Positions 48,954-58,051 of a stretch of DNA of 64,000 nt are shown in pieces. The DNA comes from Wolfiporia cocos (taxonomy: Eukaryota; Basidiomycota; Agaricomycetes; Polyporales; Phaeolaceae), in NCBI GenBank assembly GCA_029448655.1, contig JACCLO010000022.1:186001-250000 (forward strand), in the 5' to 3' direction. A program made the translations under genes and the position numbers. Under the pieces are notes generated by a model. That model worked only from the letters and a program-made list of their open reading frames with translations, was not told the DNA's origin and made no database searches. The stretch's first letter is position 1, and the number at the start of each line of letters is the position of its first letter.

Positions 48954-51190
48954 CACATGTGCTCGGTGGGAAAACCCGAGGCAGAGCTTCCGTAGATGCC
49001 CAAGGTGTTGGCGGAGTCGGCTATCCGCTTGCGAAGCCAGGGCAGATGTGTCCTGATGGAGTCGCCCGACGGTGTAGGCGCAGTCGAAGTCGAACCAGTC
49101 GACTGGGTCTGGACGGGGCTGGTGCTTTCTGCCGATCGCACCGAACTCCCGCTTTGCTCCTCATCGCTGATGCGCGTAGTGGGGGCCAGAGGAACCACCT
49201 CTGGTTGCTTCGGAACGTTGGTCCGGATGGTCCCTACGGTGGCTTGGGGGGACTCATCTTCGTCGTCAGTCACTAGTTCCTGGGTGCTGACGATTCGGAC
49301 CTTGTATTTCTTTTTCGGGTCCAATTTCTTCTGGCCCGACTGTTGCGTTCCGCTCGACGAGCCTGTCGGCTTCGTCGTTCCGCTTCCACTACTGGCCGGC
49401 TTGGCTTCCTTTGGCTTGTTCTTAGGGTTCTCAGGACAGTCGCCCCATTTGTGTTGTCCAGGGTGCTTGCGACAGTCCTTTCCGTAAGAGCCGGTTTCCT
49501 TTGCCTTGCCTTTGCCTTTGTCATCAGCCTTGGCAGGCTTCGACGTAGCCTTGTCGGTGGTCTTGCCAGACCCCGACGACTCCTTCCTTTTTTCTTCCTC
49601 AAAGATCTTGCCTTTGAGCTTGTCCGGGTATTGCCTCTTGTAGAGGTCAATGGCCATATCGAGGTAAACCTCCCAGTCGGTCGGCATTGTAAAGCCGGGC
49701 ACCGATTCCAAAGTGGCGAGGGTTTCTCGCACTTTTTCCGGGAGGATCCGTTTGATGTGACTGAACAACGTTTTGTTGTCAGTCTCGGCCAGGCGAGCCA
49801 GGGTCCTGAGCTTCTGTGCCCAAGAGAAGAAGTCTGATTGGAGCTTCTTTTTCCCTTCGTCTCCGAAGTACCCTTCAATCTCTTTTTCGGCAATCTCCTT
49901 GTCTGTCTTTTTGCCGTACACCTTCTCGATCGTTTCCGCAAACGTTTTCCAGGTGTGCCCCGAGGTTTGTCCGGCGGCGATTTTATCAACTACCGGTGAC
50001 ATGTACTGGTAGGCCTCGCCCGTAAGCCGTAGCAGGGCTTGGCGAACCTTGTCTTCCTCGAGGGTCACCTTGGCATCTGCGAAATACATGCCCATTTTTT
50101 GGATCCACTCTTTCGACGAGATGGAGTCCTTAGGGCCCGAGAATTTGGGCGGCTGAGTCGGTTTGGTCTGTTGGAAGTTGACCGTTGTGGCTGCTGCTGG
50201 CGCAGCTGCCGGTGCGTTTTTTAGAGCGGTTAACTCCGCTTCGAGTTGGTCGATTCTATTAATTAGTGCCGTGACCTGGGCACCGCTGGGTCCCGCGGTT
50301 GGGACTGCCGGACGCTTTTGCAGTACTGCGATATCTTTTTCTATGCGGACGAATCGATTTTCGGAAAGGGTATCCAATTGTTGCCGCAAACTCTCTGCTT
50401 CCTCTAGTGCTTCGATTCTGTTTTGAAGCACCTGATTGTGGCTCCAAATCTGGTTGGTCTTGTTCCAGACCATTTCCAAATCCGTGTCCACCCGGCCTTT
50501 GTAGGCCGCGAGGTTGCTGTAGAGATGGTTCTTGGCTTGGTACAGCGCCTCTCTGTAAGCTTCTTTTCCCACCTGCAGAACTTCGTCTGAGGCGGCCACT
50601 TCCAGAGTTCGCTGCAACCTTCCCGTCAATTCGTTCTCGCTCCTTTCCGGCTGCGCGACTATTTCCAGAGTCCTCCTTTCATAGGAAGGGAGGAGATCGG
50701 GGAGCGTCCCAAATAGGGGCTCCGTGTTGACCGGTTCTTCCGGTCGTGGAGTCTCGCTGCCTTCGGGGGTGATAACTGCGCGGCGAACGGGTGTTTCCGT
50801 GCTGAAGAGCCTTGCGGCTCTCGTGCGTGGTGACGCTTCTTCCTCCGAGTACCAGTGGACGTCACCGTAGTAGACTATGAGGTCCGCTAGGGAGATGGCG
50901 GTACAGTAGTTGTCCCATCTCCACCACGAAATGTGGTTCCTAGTCGAATCTTCCCCGTAGTACTTGATGTACGCCGTATGATTTACATTCAGGAATGGGC
51001 GCACATGCGCCGGAATTGAGTTGAAGGAGGTGACACTCCCCCTAACTCTGATGCCGAATACGACTCGCAGGTAGTCCATCAAGCAGGTTTGCTCTCCGGG
51101 CCACGCGTGCTTGCCGACGGCGGGGCGGTAGGCCGTAGCCACCTTGTGGGTGTTGTACAAAGCGCCTTGGACGATTGTGTAAGACACCAT
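48953..51190 (-). CDS. gag: R2-c Gag with novel N-terminal domain, 745 aa
   Basis: The ATG at 51190 (MVSYTIVQG) is chosen over an upstream TTG because R3 ORF0 begins in the same way. Residues 1-150 form a domain shared with R3 ORF0 (SFNSIPAHVRP, DSTRNHISWWRW, YGDVHWYS). Then helical regions, a capsid-like domain (PPKFSGPKDSISSKEWIQKM to LPEKVRETL), a Lys-rich tail and an atypical zinc knuckle in which Cys-x2-His-x3-His-x4-Cys (CRKHPGQHKWGDC) replaces CCHC. Ser/Thr/Gln-rich C terminus. The stop overlaps the pol start. Confidence 0.94.
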   Translation of the reverse strand: MVSYTIVQGALYNTHKVATAYRPAVGKHAWPGEQTCLMDYLRVVFGIRVRGSVTSFNSIPAHVRPFLNVNHTAYIKYYGEDSTRNHISWWRWDNYCTAISLADLIVYYGDVHWYSEEEASPRTRAARLFSTETPVRRAVITPEGSETPRPEEPVNTEPLFGTLPDLLPSYERRTLEIVAQPERSENELTGRLQRTLEVAASDEVLQVGKEAYREALYQAKNHLYSNLAAYKGRVDTDLEMVWNKTNQIWSHNQVLQNRIEALEEAESLRQQLDTLSENRFVRIEKDIAVLQKRPAVPTAGPSGAQVTALINRIDQLEAELTALKNAPAAAPAAATTVNFQQTKPTQPPKFSGPKDSISSKEWIQKMGMYFADAKVTLEEDKVRQALLRLTGEAYQYMSPVVDKIAAGQTSGHTWKTFAETIEKVYGKKTDKEIAEKEIEGYFGDEGKKKLQSDFFSWAQKLRTLARLAETDNKTLFSHIKRILPEKVRETLATLESVPGFTMPTDWEVYLDMAIDLYKRQYPDKLKGKIFEEEKRKESSGSGKTTDKATSKPAKADDKGKGKAKETGSYGKDCRKHPGQHKWGDCPENPKNKPKEAKPASSGSGTTKPTGSSSGTQQSGQKKLDPKKKYKVRIVSTQELVTDDEDESPQATVGTIRTNVPKQPEVVPLAPTTRISDEEQSGSSVRSAESTSPVQTQSTGSTSTAPTPSGDSIRTHLPWLRKRIADSANTLGIYGSSASGFPTEHM

Positions 51191-51342
51191 TGCTGGACAG
51201 TATTCGTCAGCTTGAGTTATTTTCTTCCTTAAACGATAATTCAAGAAAAAAGTGCCTTTTCAGGACTTAAGTGCCTTTTCAGGACTTTTCGCAATCAATG
51301 CCATGCACCAAAAATAAATGCCTTTCCAGGACTTTCTATCTA
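51191..51342 (-). promoter_or_regulatory. R2 ORF0-gag spacer with three hairpins
   Basis: Read on the minus strand, three copies of GTCCTGAAAAGGCA or GTCCTGGAAAGGCA occur in about 80 nt (+ strand 51253-51267, 51272-51286 and 51319-51334). Each folds as CCU-GAAA-AGG or CCU-GGAA-AGG with outer AAGU/ACUU pairs. It is immediately upstream of the gag start. Confidence 0.72.
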
Positions 51343-52158
51343 CTACAGCTGGGGTTTGCCAAGGTCGAAGTTGAGACCGCTATGTACTAAATGTGTCTTT
51401 AAGTACGTAACGTGCTGTTTCACGTCTAGGTCTCCAAAGACGTGCTCCACCCTCCTGAGGTATTTTTCGAGGCGGCGGAGATCTTCGTTTTTCATGGAGT
51501 CCTGACGGACCCTTTGCTCCAAGTGTGTGGAGAGATTGTCGAAGTCGGTGACGAGGGTGGTGAATTTTGTTATGATGGGGGCCGTGGTGGTTGCGTCGGG
51601 AACCTTCCATAGCCGGAAAAGGTTCTTGTGGGCGGCGTTCATCTGTTTGTCGATTTCCAGAAACCAGTTCCACTTCCTTTCCGTGCAGTGGACGTTTTTG
51701 GGGTTTGAAAGACCCCGCTTCTCGACCCATTCGGCCGGCATCCTAAGCTCCTCCACTCTCTCCAACAGCGACTTCTTTGGGGGCTGGATTCGCTCCCGAA
51801 GACTCCTCACCATTCTCTCGTCCTCAACCCTCTTTCTGGCCGCCTCGGCGATCAGCTGATCCAGGCTCTGTTTCTGGATCCAAGCCTCGAGCTTCTCCTT
51901 CTGTCGGAAAAGCTTATCGAGCTTCTTCCGCCTGATGTCGGCGAGGGCGGCCTCGTGGTTGACCCTTTGGATCTCCTCCGGGTCAGGGTTCGGCTTCCTG
52001 TAGAAGACGTCTTTGCCCTTTCGGGACTTTCCTCGCTTTGGGGCTGTGACCGCGGAAATGCGGTCTTCGAGCGATTTAGAGGAGGCAATGTGCCATTCCT
52101 CGCGCTCCCCCATAGCGGCGTTTCTCGGGGTAACCGTGAAACGTGGTGCTTTCGGCAT
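51343..52158 (-). CDS. R2-c ORF0 protein, 271 aa, unknown function
   Basis: Complete copy of the R2 upstream ORF, ATG at 52158. Basic N terminus with MPKAPRFTVTPRNAA and KRGKSRKGKDVFYRKP. Coiled-coil-like helix RRKKLDKLFRQKEKLEAWIQ, then RKRVEDERMVRSLRER. C-terminal region with a Phe/Asp/Leu-rich helix and KNEDLRRLEKYLRRVEHVFGD. No known domain or membrane segment. Separated from gag by the hairpin-rich spacer. Confidence 0.87.
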   Translation of the reverse strand: MPKAPRFTVTPRNAAMGEREEWHIASSKSLEDRISAVTAPKRGKSRKGKDVFYRKPNPDPEEIQRVNHEAALADIRRKKLDKLFRQKEKLEAWIQKQSLDQLIAEAARKRVEDERMVRSLRERIQPPKKSLLERVEELRMPAEWVEKRGLSNPKNVHCTERKWNWFLEIDKQMNAAHKNLFRLWKVPDATTTAPIITKFTTLVTDFDNLSTHLEQRVRQDSMKNEDLRRLEKYLRRVEHVFGDLDVKQHVTYLKTHLVHSGLNFDLGKPQL

Positions 52159-52858
52159 GACTACGTAAAAGAAGTCTAAGTAAGCTATTCTAGTGGAAAT
52201 TCACGCGGTTTTCTGTCGGGGCTTATCGTCGCTTCTTGATGTGTCGTGCGCTTATCCTCCGGCGTCAATGGGCGCTCCGCCCTCAACCGGAGTTAGTGTC
52301 GGCGACTGGATTGCGTCTCTCTCACGCTACCAGGTGGGGGGTACAGCAGGTCGTCTTCCCTTGACGCCTGGGAATGCAGGATTTGGGGTATTACACCCCG
52401 CATGTGCCCACGCCTCACTCCAGTTAGGTGGCTGCCAGTGTTTAAACCAAACCCATGCCCTGAGGGACTTAGAGGGTGCCAAGGCCAGAACTCCATCGTT
52501 CTGAAGCCATATCGGCAGCGGTTCTAGGCAGGGCAACTCGTGCCCACCATCCCAACTCTAAATAGAGTGGCCCCTGTACGCCTGGGGATAGGCGAGAAGG
52601 TCGTCTCCGGCCCGGTCAAGATGTTACACCGTTGCTATCGATTCCCAACATATGGGGAAAGGCTTGTCAGCCAGTCCCCGGTTCCGCTTAAGCCTACGGT
52701 CCGGCTATTTGCCCGAAGGCGGTGATCCCCCAGAGCCCACTAAGGATACCCCGCTGCCTGGCGGCGAGCAGGGGTGCGCAGACGGCGACGAAAACCCCTA
52801 AGAAGAAAAAATCCCAGACCCTCCAAGAGGGCGGGGGCGAAAGCGAGTTCTATTCATA
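52159..52858 (-). other. R2-c leader with self-primer binding site
   Basis: 700 bp, non-coding, aligned with the R2-b leader. The primer-binding site ATGAATAGAACT adjoins the LTR (about 52846-52857 on the + strand). Confidence 0.82.
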
Positions 52859-53468
52859 TAACACAAGATAACACTTACTTGTATAGTTGCTTGGTTTTGC
52901 TGATTAGGCAGAAGAGTTGTAAGAGTTAAGCAGGATACGCGGAGTGGTTAACTCGTAGTATGAATGCAATGAATAGAACTGAGGCAATAGCGCTCAGCAA
53001 GTCCAGTATATATACATGATAAATATGACCCCTAACAGTCTTATTAGATAATACCAATGTCCGTATTCGTATGTACAAGTCCCCAGATACCTAAGTACTT
53101 AGTAATATACGATAAATACATATGCCGATCAAGACCGGGATATAGAAAGGCGGCGTAGGCCGCGCGAATGGCGTTTTGTGCTCTTGTCATTACAAAGACG
53201 GGGCGTGACCAAAGCCCGGTCCGCTGACGTTTATACGCTGACTGCTTCCGGACGGAATGTCCGATTGGCTAGAACTAGACATGTGACTGATGGTAACTAC
53301 TAGTGATAAGATAAGACCGTCGTTACGGGAGATAACGCGGCCATCATTCGGCACGTATGTAACCGTTAACTTATGAACCAGATAAGCTAGTTATTGGTCT
53401 AGAAAGTCGTAGATAATTCGTAGAATTGCCGGAAGAAATATAGGGAAACTAGGAGAATTCTTGTGACA
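52859..53468 (-). repeat. R2-c 5' LTR
   Basis: 610 bp; compared with its partner it lacks about 9 bp near 53433 (AAAATAGTAAG region). The other differences are few. Confidence 0.93.
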
Positions 53469-53662
53469 TTACGGGTACACTGAGTCAATCGAAGAACGAT
53501 ACTAGTACCTGTTCCCTTAGACGTAGGATCGCGTACGCTTGGCAAATATATGCTTATAACTATCATTACTATGGGAAATACCTAAAGTACCAAGTCGATT
53601 AAGATTCTTAATCTATCGGCGCCCGTTTGACCTCACGGTCTTCGCTCCTGAAAAGGGGATTC
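53469..53662 (+). other. Non-coding segment left of the solo R5 LTR
   Basis: No coding potential. Probably the same unit as 57085-57496, from which the solo LTR separates it. A CUCCU-GAAA-AGGGG hairpin lies at about 53646-53658. Confidence 0.5.
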
Positions 53663-53940
53663 TGACACAGATGGCTCTGTGGGACTCACCAAGCCAGTAT
53701 CCTTGCGATGAACTAAGGCGACTCAGTGAGGAAGAGGTTATCAGATGCAGCAGGAGGTAGGAGGTTCTTCTACGGCGTACGCCGAGAAGAATAGAACTAA
53801 GGTTGTAGGCCGTCAAGGCCCTACTTATATACACAAATATAACGGGTCATGTGCTACTGTATAGTCCATGCCCGATAAGGAATGTGGGCTTGGTTGCCAT
53901 AAGGGCGACCAAGTGGTACGACTACTCTACAAAGGCCGTG

Positions 53941-54517
53941 TGTCACGGATATGCCCGGGGGGCTACTGTACATCCCTCACTATTTGTTGTATGGGCGCCG
54001 CTGCACGCGCGCGCGCCCCGCTCACTTTACGTTTCCTCTCGGTCGCGCCCTAGATACCTCCATGATCACCTGACCCAGTAGGCGCGCGCTAGTCAGGCAG
54101 CGCGCGTGCCAGGTACTCACATGATAGGTCACCATATAGTTACATGTTACGTTACTTGTACGGTCACGCTTACATTACATGCGCACAGGCCATTACTGTA
54201 GGGCAGGCTAGATACTTAGCGTACCAACACATGTACTTATACTGCAGCGATGGGGGCTTACTCCCCCATCTTTGAGATTCTAGTCGTTTGGGCTTAGGCC
54301 CCTTTCTTATTTGCGCGTGATGCGTCTCTGCCCCGGGGGCCTCACTTGTCGCGCTTGACTGTGTGCCGCCACCTTACGTCGCCGTTAGGAGTCCTCGGGT
54401 TGGGCTGCCCTTGGTACAGCCGACTCGGTCACCGCTGTCGCGGTCGCACACACGCCTCGCTAGGCACTTTAGGATTCCCCTGCAGCGCAGGTCCTCACAA
54501 ACAGTAAGTTTGTGACA
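53941..54517 (+). repeat. N2 5' LTR
   Basis: TGTCACGGATATG...TTTGTGACA. GCGCACAGGCC...GTAGGGCAG module (54178-54207), a weak CTTATA box (about 54236), then a GATGGGGG/CCCCCATC stem and CATCTTTGAGATT (54267-54279). Confidence 0.95.
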
Positions 54518-55206
54518 TAATCTCAAAGATGTTTTACCTCCCCTCCGGCGCTCGCGCTGGGGCCGAGGGTTTTTCACTCCTAGGTCGCCATGGCATCACG
54601 GCGGGGCAGCCGTCGGTAGAAGCGCCGACGGTCCGTAGTCTTACGAGCCCCCACGAAGTGATACACCAGGCAAAGCGACCAGGAGGAGTAAAAAGTAAGT
54701 CCGCCCCCCATGAACACAGGGTAGCGGGGTCAACCAGCGTAAGCCGTGTTTGAGGGCCCGCCGCCGCCATTAACCAAATGTGCGCGCGCGTGGAGGTCTA
54801 GCGCAGCGCGGCCATACCCCTGGGCGGCAGGAGCCAAGCCAAGAACCTCTGACCTGTGGGTATGCGAAGGGGCCCGCAAGGGTTACCCAACCCCACGCCG
54901 ACGGTCCCAGAGTGACGAAGGTTCAGTACGGACTACCGCGACGACGATGCCGGGATTAGGCAAGCGGAGGCACACGGGGACGACGGGGACCCCATTTAAA
55001 AAATAACCCAGTAACCTCAGCGACGAATGCCGAACCGATACCGAAACCGTCTCCTCCGCTCTCCCACCGGTGGACGGTCCACCTACTCGGACGCTCCCCA
55101 TCCTACGTCGTAAGGAATGGGCCGGGTATCAAACAAAGACCAGGGGATGCAGCGCCGTAGAAGCTAGGTAGAAAGTCGGGACGACTTTTTTTGAGAGGGG
55201 GGGTAA
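54518..55206 (+). other. N2 interior with primer-binding site and polypurine tract
   Basis: AATCTCAAAGATG (54519-54531) is the exact 13-nt complement of 54267-54279. The next segments are homologous to N1. GAGAGGGGGGG plus TAA precedes the 3' LTR. No convincing ORF. Confidence 0.85.
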
Positions 55207-55783
55207 TGTCACGGATATGCCCGGGGGGCTACTGTACATCCCTCACTATTTGTTGTATGGGCGCCGCTGCACGCGCGCGCGCCCCGCTCACTTTACGTTT
55301 CCTCTCGGTCGCGCCCTAGATACCTCCATGATCACCTGACCCAGTAGGCGCGCGCTAGTCAGGCAGCGCGCGTGCCAGGTACTCACATGATAGGTCACCA
55401 TATAGTTACATGTTACGTTACTTGTACGGTCACGCTTACATTACATGCGCACAGGCCATTACTGTAGGGCAGGCTAGATACTTAGCGTACCAACACATGT
55501 ACTTATACTGCAGCGATGGGGGCTTACTCCCCCATCTTTGAGATTCTAGTCGTTTGGGCTTAGGCCCCTTTCTTATTTGCGCGTGATGCGTCTCTGCCCC
55601 GGGGGCCTCACTTGTCGCGCTTGACTGTGTGCCGCCACCTTACGTCGCCGTTAGGAGTCCTCGGGTTGGGCTGCCCTTGGTACAGCCGACTCGGTCACCG
55701 CTGTCGCGGTCGCACACACGCCTCGCTAGGCACTTTAGGATTCCCCTGCAGCGCAGGTCCTCACAAACAGTAAGTTTGTGACA
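55207..55783 (+). repeat. N2 3' LTR
   Basis: 577 bp, apparently identical to 53941-54517, indicating a young insertion. Confidence 0.95.
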
Positions 55784-56401
55784 CCGTGACCCGCCGGTAA
55801 TGGCCGAGCCAATGGTAAAAGAGAGAGCGTGTGGTCTCATCGTTAGATGGACATGTGAATACGGGCGCAGCCCGGGTATAAGGGATGCCGGTTGCCGGAT
55901 ACCGTGCGGTATAATGGCGATTGGCCGGTCATCGTGTGCTGACCAAGGCGGCACGCCGAGGTCGTAATGCTATTGGGCCAGCAGGCACCCTAGCATGTGA
56001 TATGTCCGGACCGGATGGTTACCGGAACATATGTTGGTCTTAGCCGTGAGGCGAGGACCAGTGTTTGGGCAACGCCGTGATGGCAGAAGCCCGGGACTTG
56101 GAGAATGCCGAGTCCGTGGGATGGCCGAGAAGGCCGAGCCTATAGCGATATTGCCTTGGTGCTAATATAGTGCTATTTGGCCGTGTTGCCATTATTATGC
56201 GAAGGCGTGGCGCGCCTGAGGGGCCATTGTGATCAAGGATCTTATGGCGGTGGGAAGCCGGGAAGGCCGACCCAATAGTACAAGGCCGCGAGGCACTGTT
56301 TGTACATGTGGACATTATTATGTGAGCGTGCCGCGCTCGGCCTATCATTATGATCTAGGATCTATGACGTGGCTGGTCTTGCTCTGACGGGCGAGACCTG
56401 T

Positions 56402-56869
56402 TGTCACAGATTTTCTGTGGCATGGGGCGAATGCCCTCGCCGAGGGTCGAACGCACGAACGGGTGAGAGCGAGGTCATGTGATCAGTAGATTAGATAAAG
56501 CACGTCGTAGATAGCGGTACATACGGTACGCCCGTCCCGCCGGACCGTTCACGTGGTATGTAGATGGCGCCATAGCGTGACCTTATGACTATAGGAGTGC
56601 ACGGCCCCCTTTAGGGTGGGCCGCTCCGTCTTAGTTACACTGCCTCTACATGTATATATACTGCGTCGTCTGGGGCTTACTCCCCAGACTTGTTATTCTG
56701 ATGTATGGGCGATAGCCCTCCTCTCTCGCTACCACTAGGCGTGCGCTCTGAGTCCTCGCTGGTCACCATCGACGTTAGACAATAGAGACACAACCTCGTC
56801 TCGTCTTCGGCCTTGGGGGTTAGTCTTAGGGGATAGGGGCCTGAAGTACGTCTGTAGGAGTTTGTGTCA
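56402..56869 (+). repeat. Solo LTR, family S4
   Basis: 468 bp, TSD CCTGT (56397-56401 and 56870-56874). TGTCACAGATTTT...TTTGTGTCA. TATATATA box and a TCTGGGG/CCCCAGA stem after it. Confidence 0.93.
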
Positions 56870-57084
56870 CCTGTATGACGTAGCTGTCGTGTTGCTATTG
56901 GACCGGAAGGTGCCGTAGCGTTATGTAAGCTGGTCATGTGGTTGACGAGCCCAGTTAAGAGCTTGTCGTGGTGGCAATGGGAGTTAACCCGTAGATAACT
57001 TGTAGTTAGACGTATAAATCCCAGGTAAATTGCTATAATCATAGGAAAAATGCTGTAAGCCCCAGATAAATCTGTGACAGATTC

Positions 57085-57496
57085 GGGTTATTGAGCATCT
57101 GTCATTTGGTCACATGTCATAAGAACCTTTGAACGGGGGCACCCCTTCCGGTAATGGAATTCCTGAAAAGGAAATTACCATCCGTTTGGGAAGAGACGTC
57201 TGACAAACGTCTATAAATAATTGGGTACAGCGCTGTTTCCACCAGCCACCCACGTACAAACAGATCGCAACAAGATTACTTAATTGAATCTCGCAATCTG
57301 GGTTAGAGGAAAGGAAAACAAGGGACACACGCTATTGATACGCGTTCCCTTGAAGTGTAGCGGAGGTCGTCAAGACTTCCAGAATCACACTTCATTCGGC
57401 ATCTTCGCACATCGCCGAATTCACACCGGTCCCAAACTGGTCCCCCCGAATTGAAATCGACAAATTCGCACGCCACTCGCAAATATTGTCACGAGA
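57085..57496 (+). other. Non-coding, strongly structured segment
   Basis: No protein similarity. GGUAAU...UUCCU-GAAA-AGGAA-AUUACC (about 57149-57179) and AGACGU...ACGUCU (57194-57212) are strong hairpins. Possibly the leader of an R5-like element, by position only. Confidence 0.5.
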
Positions 57497-58046
57497 TGAC
57501 ACAGACTAACCTGTCTGTGGGACCCTGTACAACAGGGGAATCCTATAACGCAGTACAGGAAGGTGCGCGACCGCAATAGCGGTGAACTGTCGGCTGTACC
57601 CTAAGGAGGGACTCCTAGAGTCGACGTGTTGAGGCAGCGCACAGTCAAGTAAGACGAGATGGGCCCCCGGCCAGAGTCGCACACAGAACGAGGATAGAAA
57701 GGGGCTATGCCCAATTGTCGAGAATCTTAGGAATGGGGAGTAAGCCCACATTCCGTCGTAATATATACATGAGCAATGGAGCTACTAGTACTGCCCTAAA
57801 GAGAAGGCCTGTGCACCGTATCTACTGGGTCATGTGCTAAGTGACGCATCATGTAACTACTGTGACCATAGTGTGAGTACCGGAGGCGCGCGCTACCCTA
57901 CAGCGCTAACCTAACGACCAGGTGACCTGCAATATCTGGGAGTGACGCTGGAGGTAGCTATGGAGTAGAGGCGCGGCGTACGCCTAGCGCCGCACATACA
58001 ACCTATAGCGAGGGAGTCTAAATTAATAAAGGAATAATTTGTGACA
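57497..58046 (-). repeat. Solo LTR, family S5
   Basis: 550 bp, TSD CGAGA (57492-57496 and 58047-58051). On the minus strand it starts TGTCACAAATTATTCC, has a GTGCACAGGCC...TTTAGGGCAG module (57790-57818), TATATA and ends CTGTGTCA. Confidence 0.93.
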
Positions 58047-58051
58047 CGAGA

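Larger units (their letters stand above)
43817..53468 (-). mobile_element. R2-c: complete R2 element (9.65 kb) without matching TSD
   Basis: Order on the minus strand: 5' LTR, leader, ORF0, gag, pol, polypurine tract, 3' LTR. All ORFs are open. Flanks are AGCAC (43812-43816) and TTACG (53469-53473), which do not match, so one side has been rearranged after insertion. Confidence 0.93.
53941..55783 (+). mobile_element. N2: complete small non-autonomous LTR retrotransposon
   Basis: 1,843 bp, TSD CCGTG (53936-53940 and 55784-55788). Two 577-bp LTRs that look identical, a 689-bp non-coding interior, a self-primer site and a polypurine tract. TRIM-like but longer than typical TRIMs. Enzymes must come from another element. 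Confidence 0.96.
53663..57079 (-). repeat. Solo R5 LTR containing N2 and S4
   Basis: TSD GATTC (53658-53662 and 57080-57084). Without the two insertions the LTR is about 1,096 bp and aligns with 60088-61717. On the minus strand it starts TGTCACAGATTTATC and ends CTGTGTCA. Confidence 0.93.
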
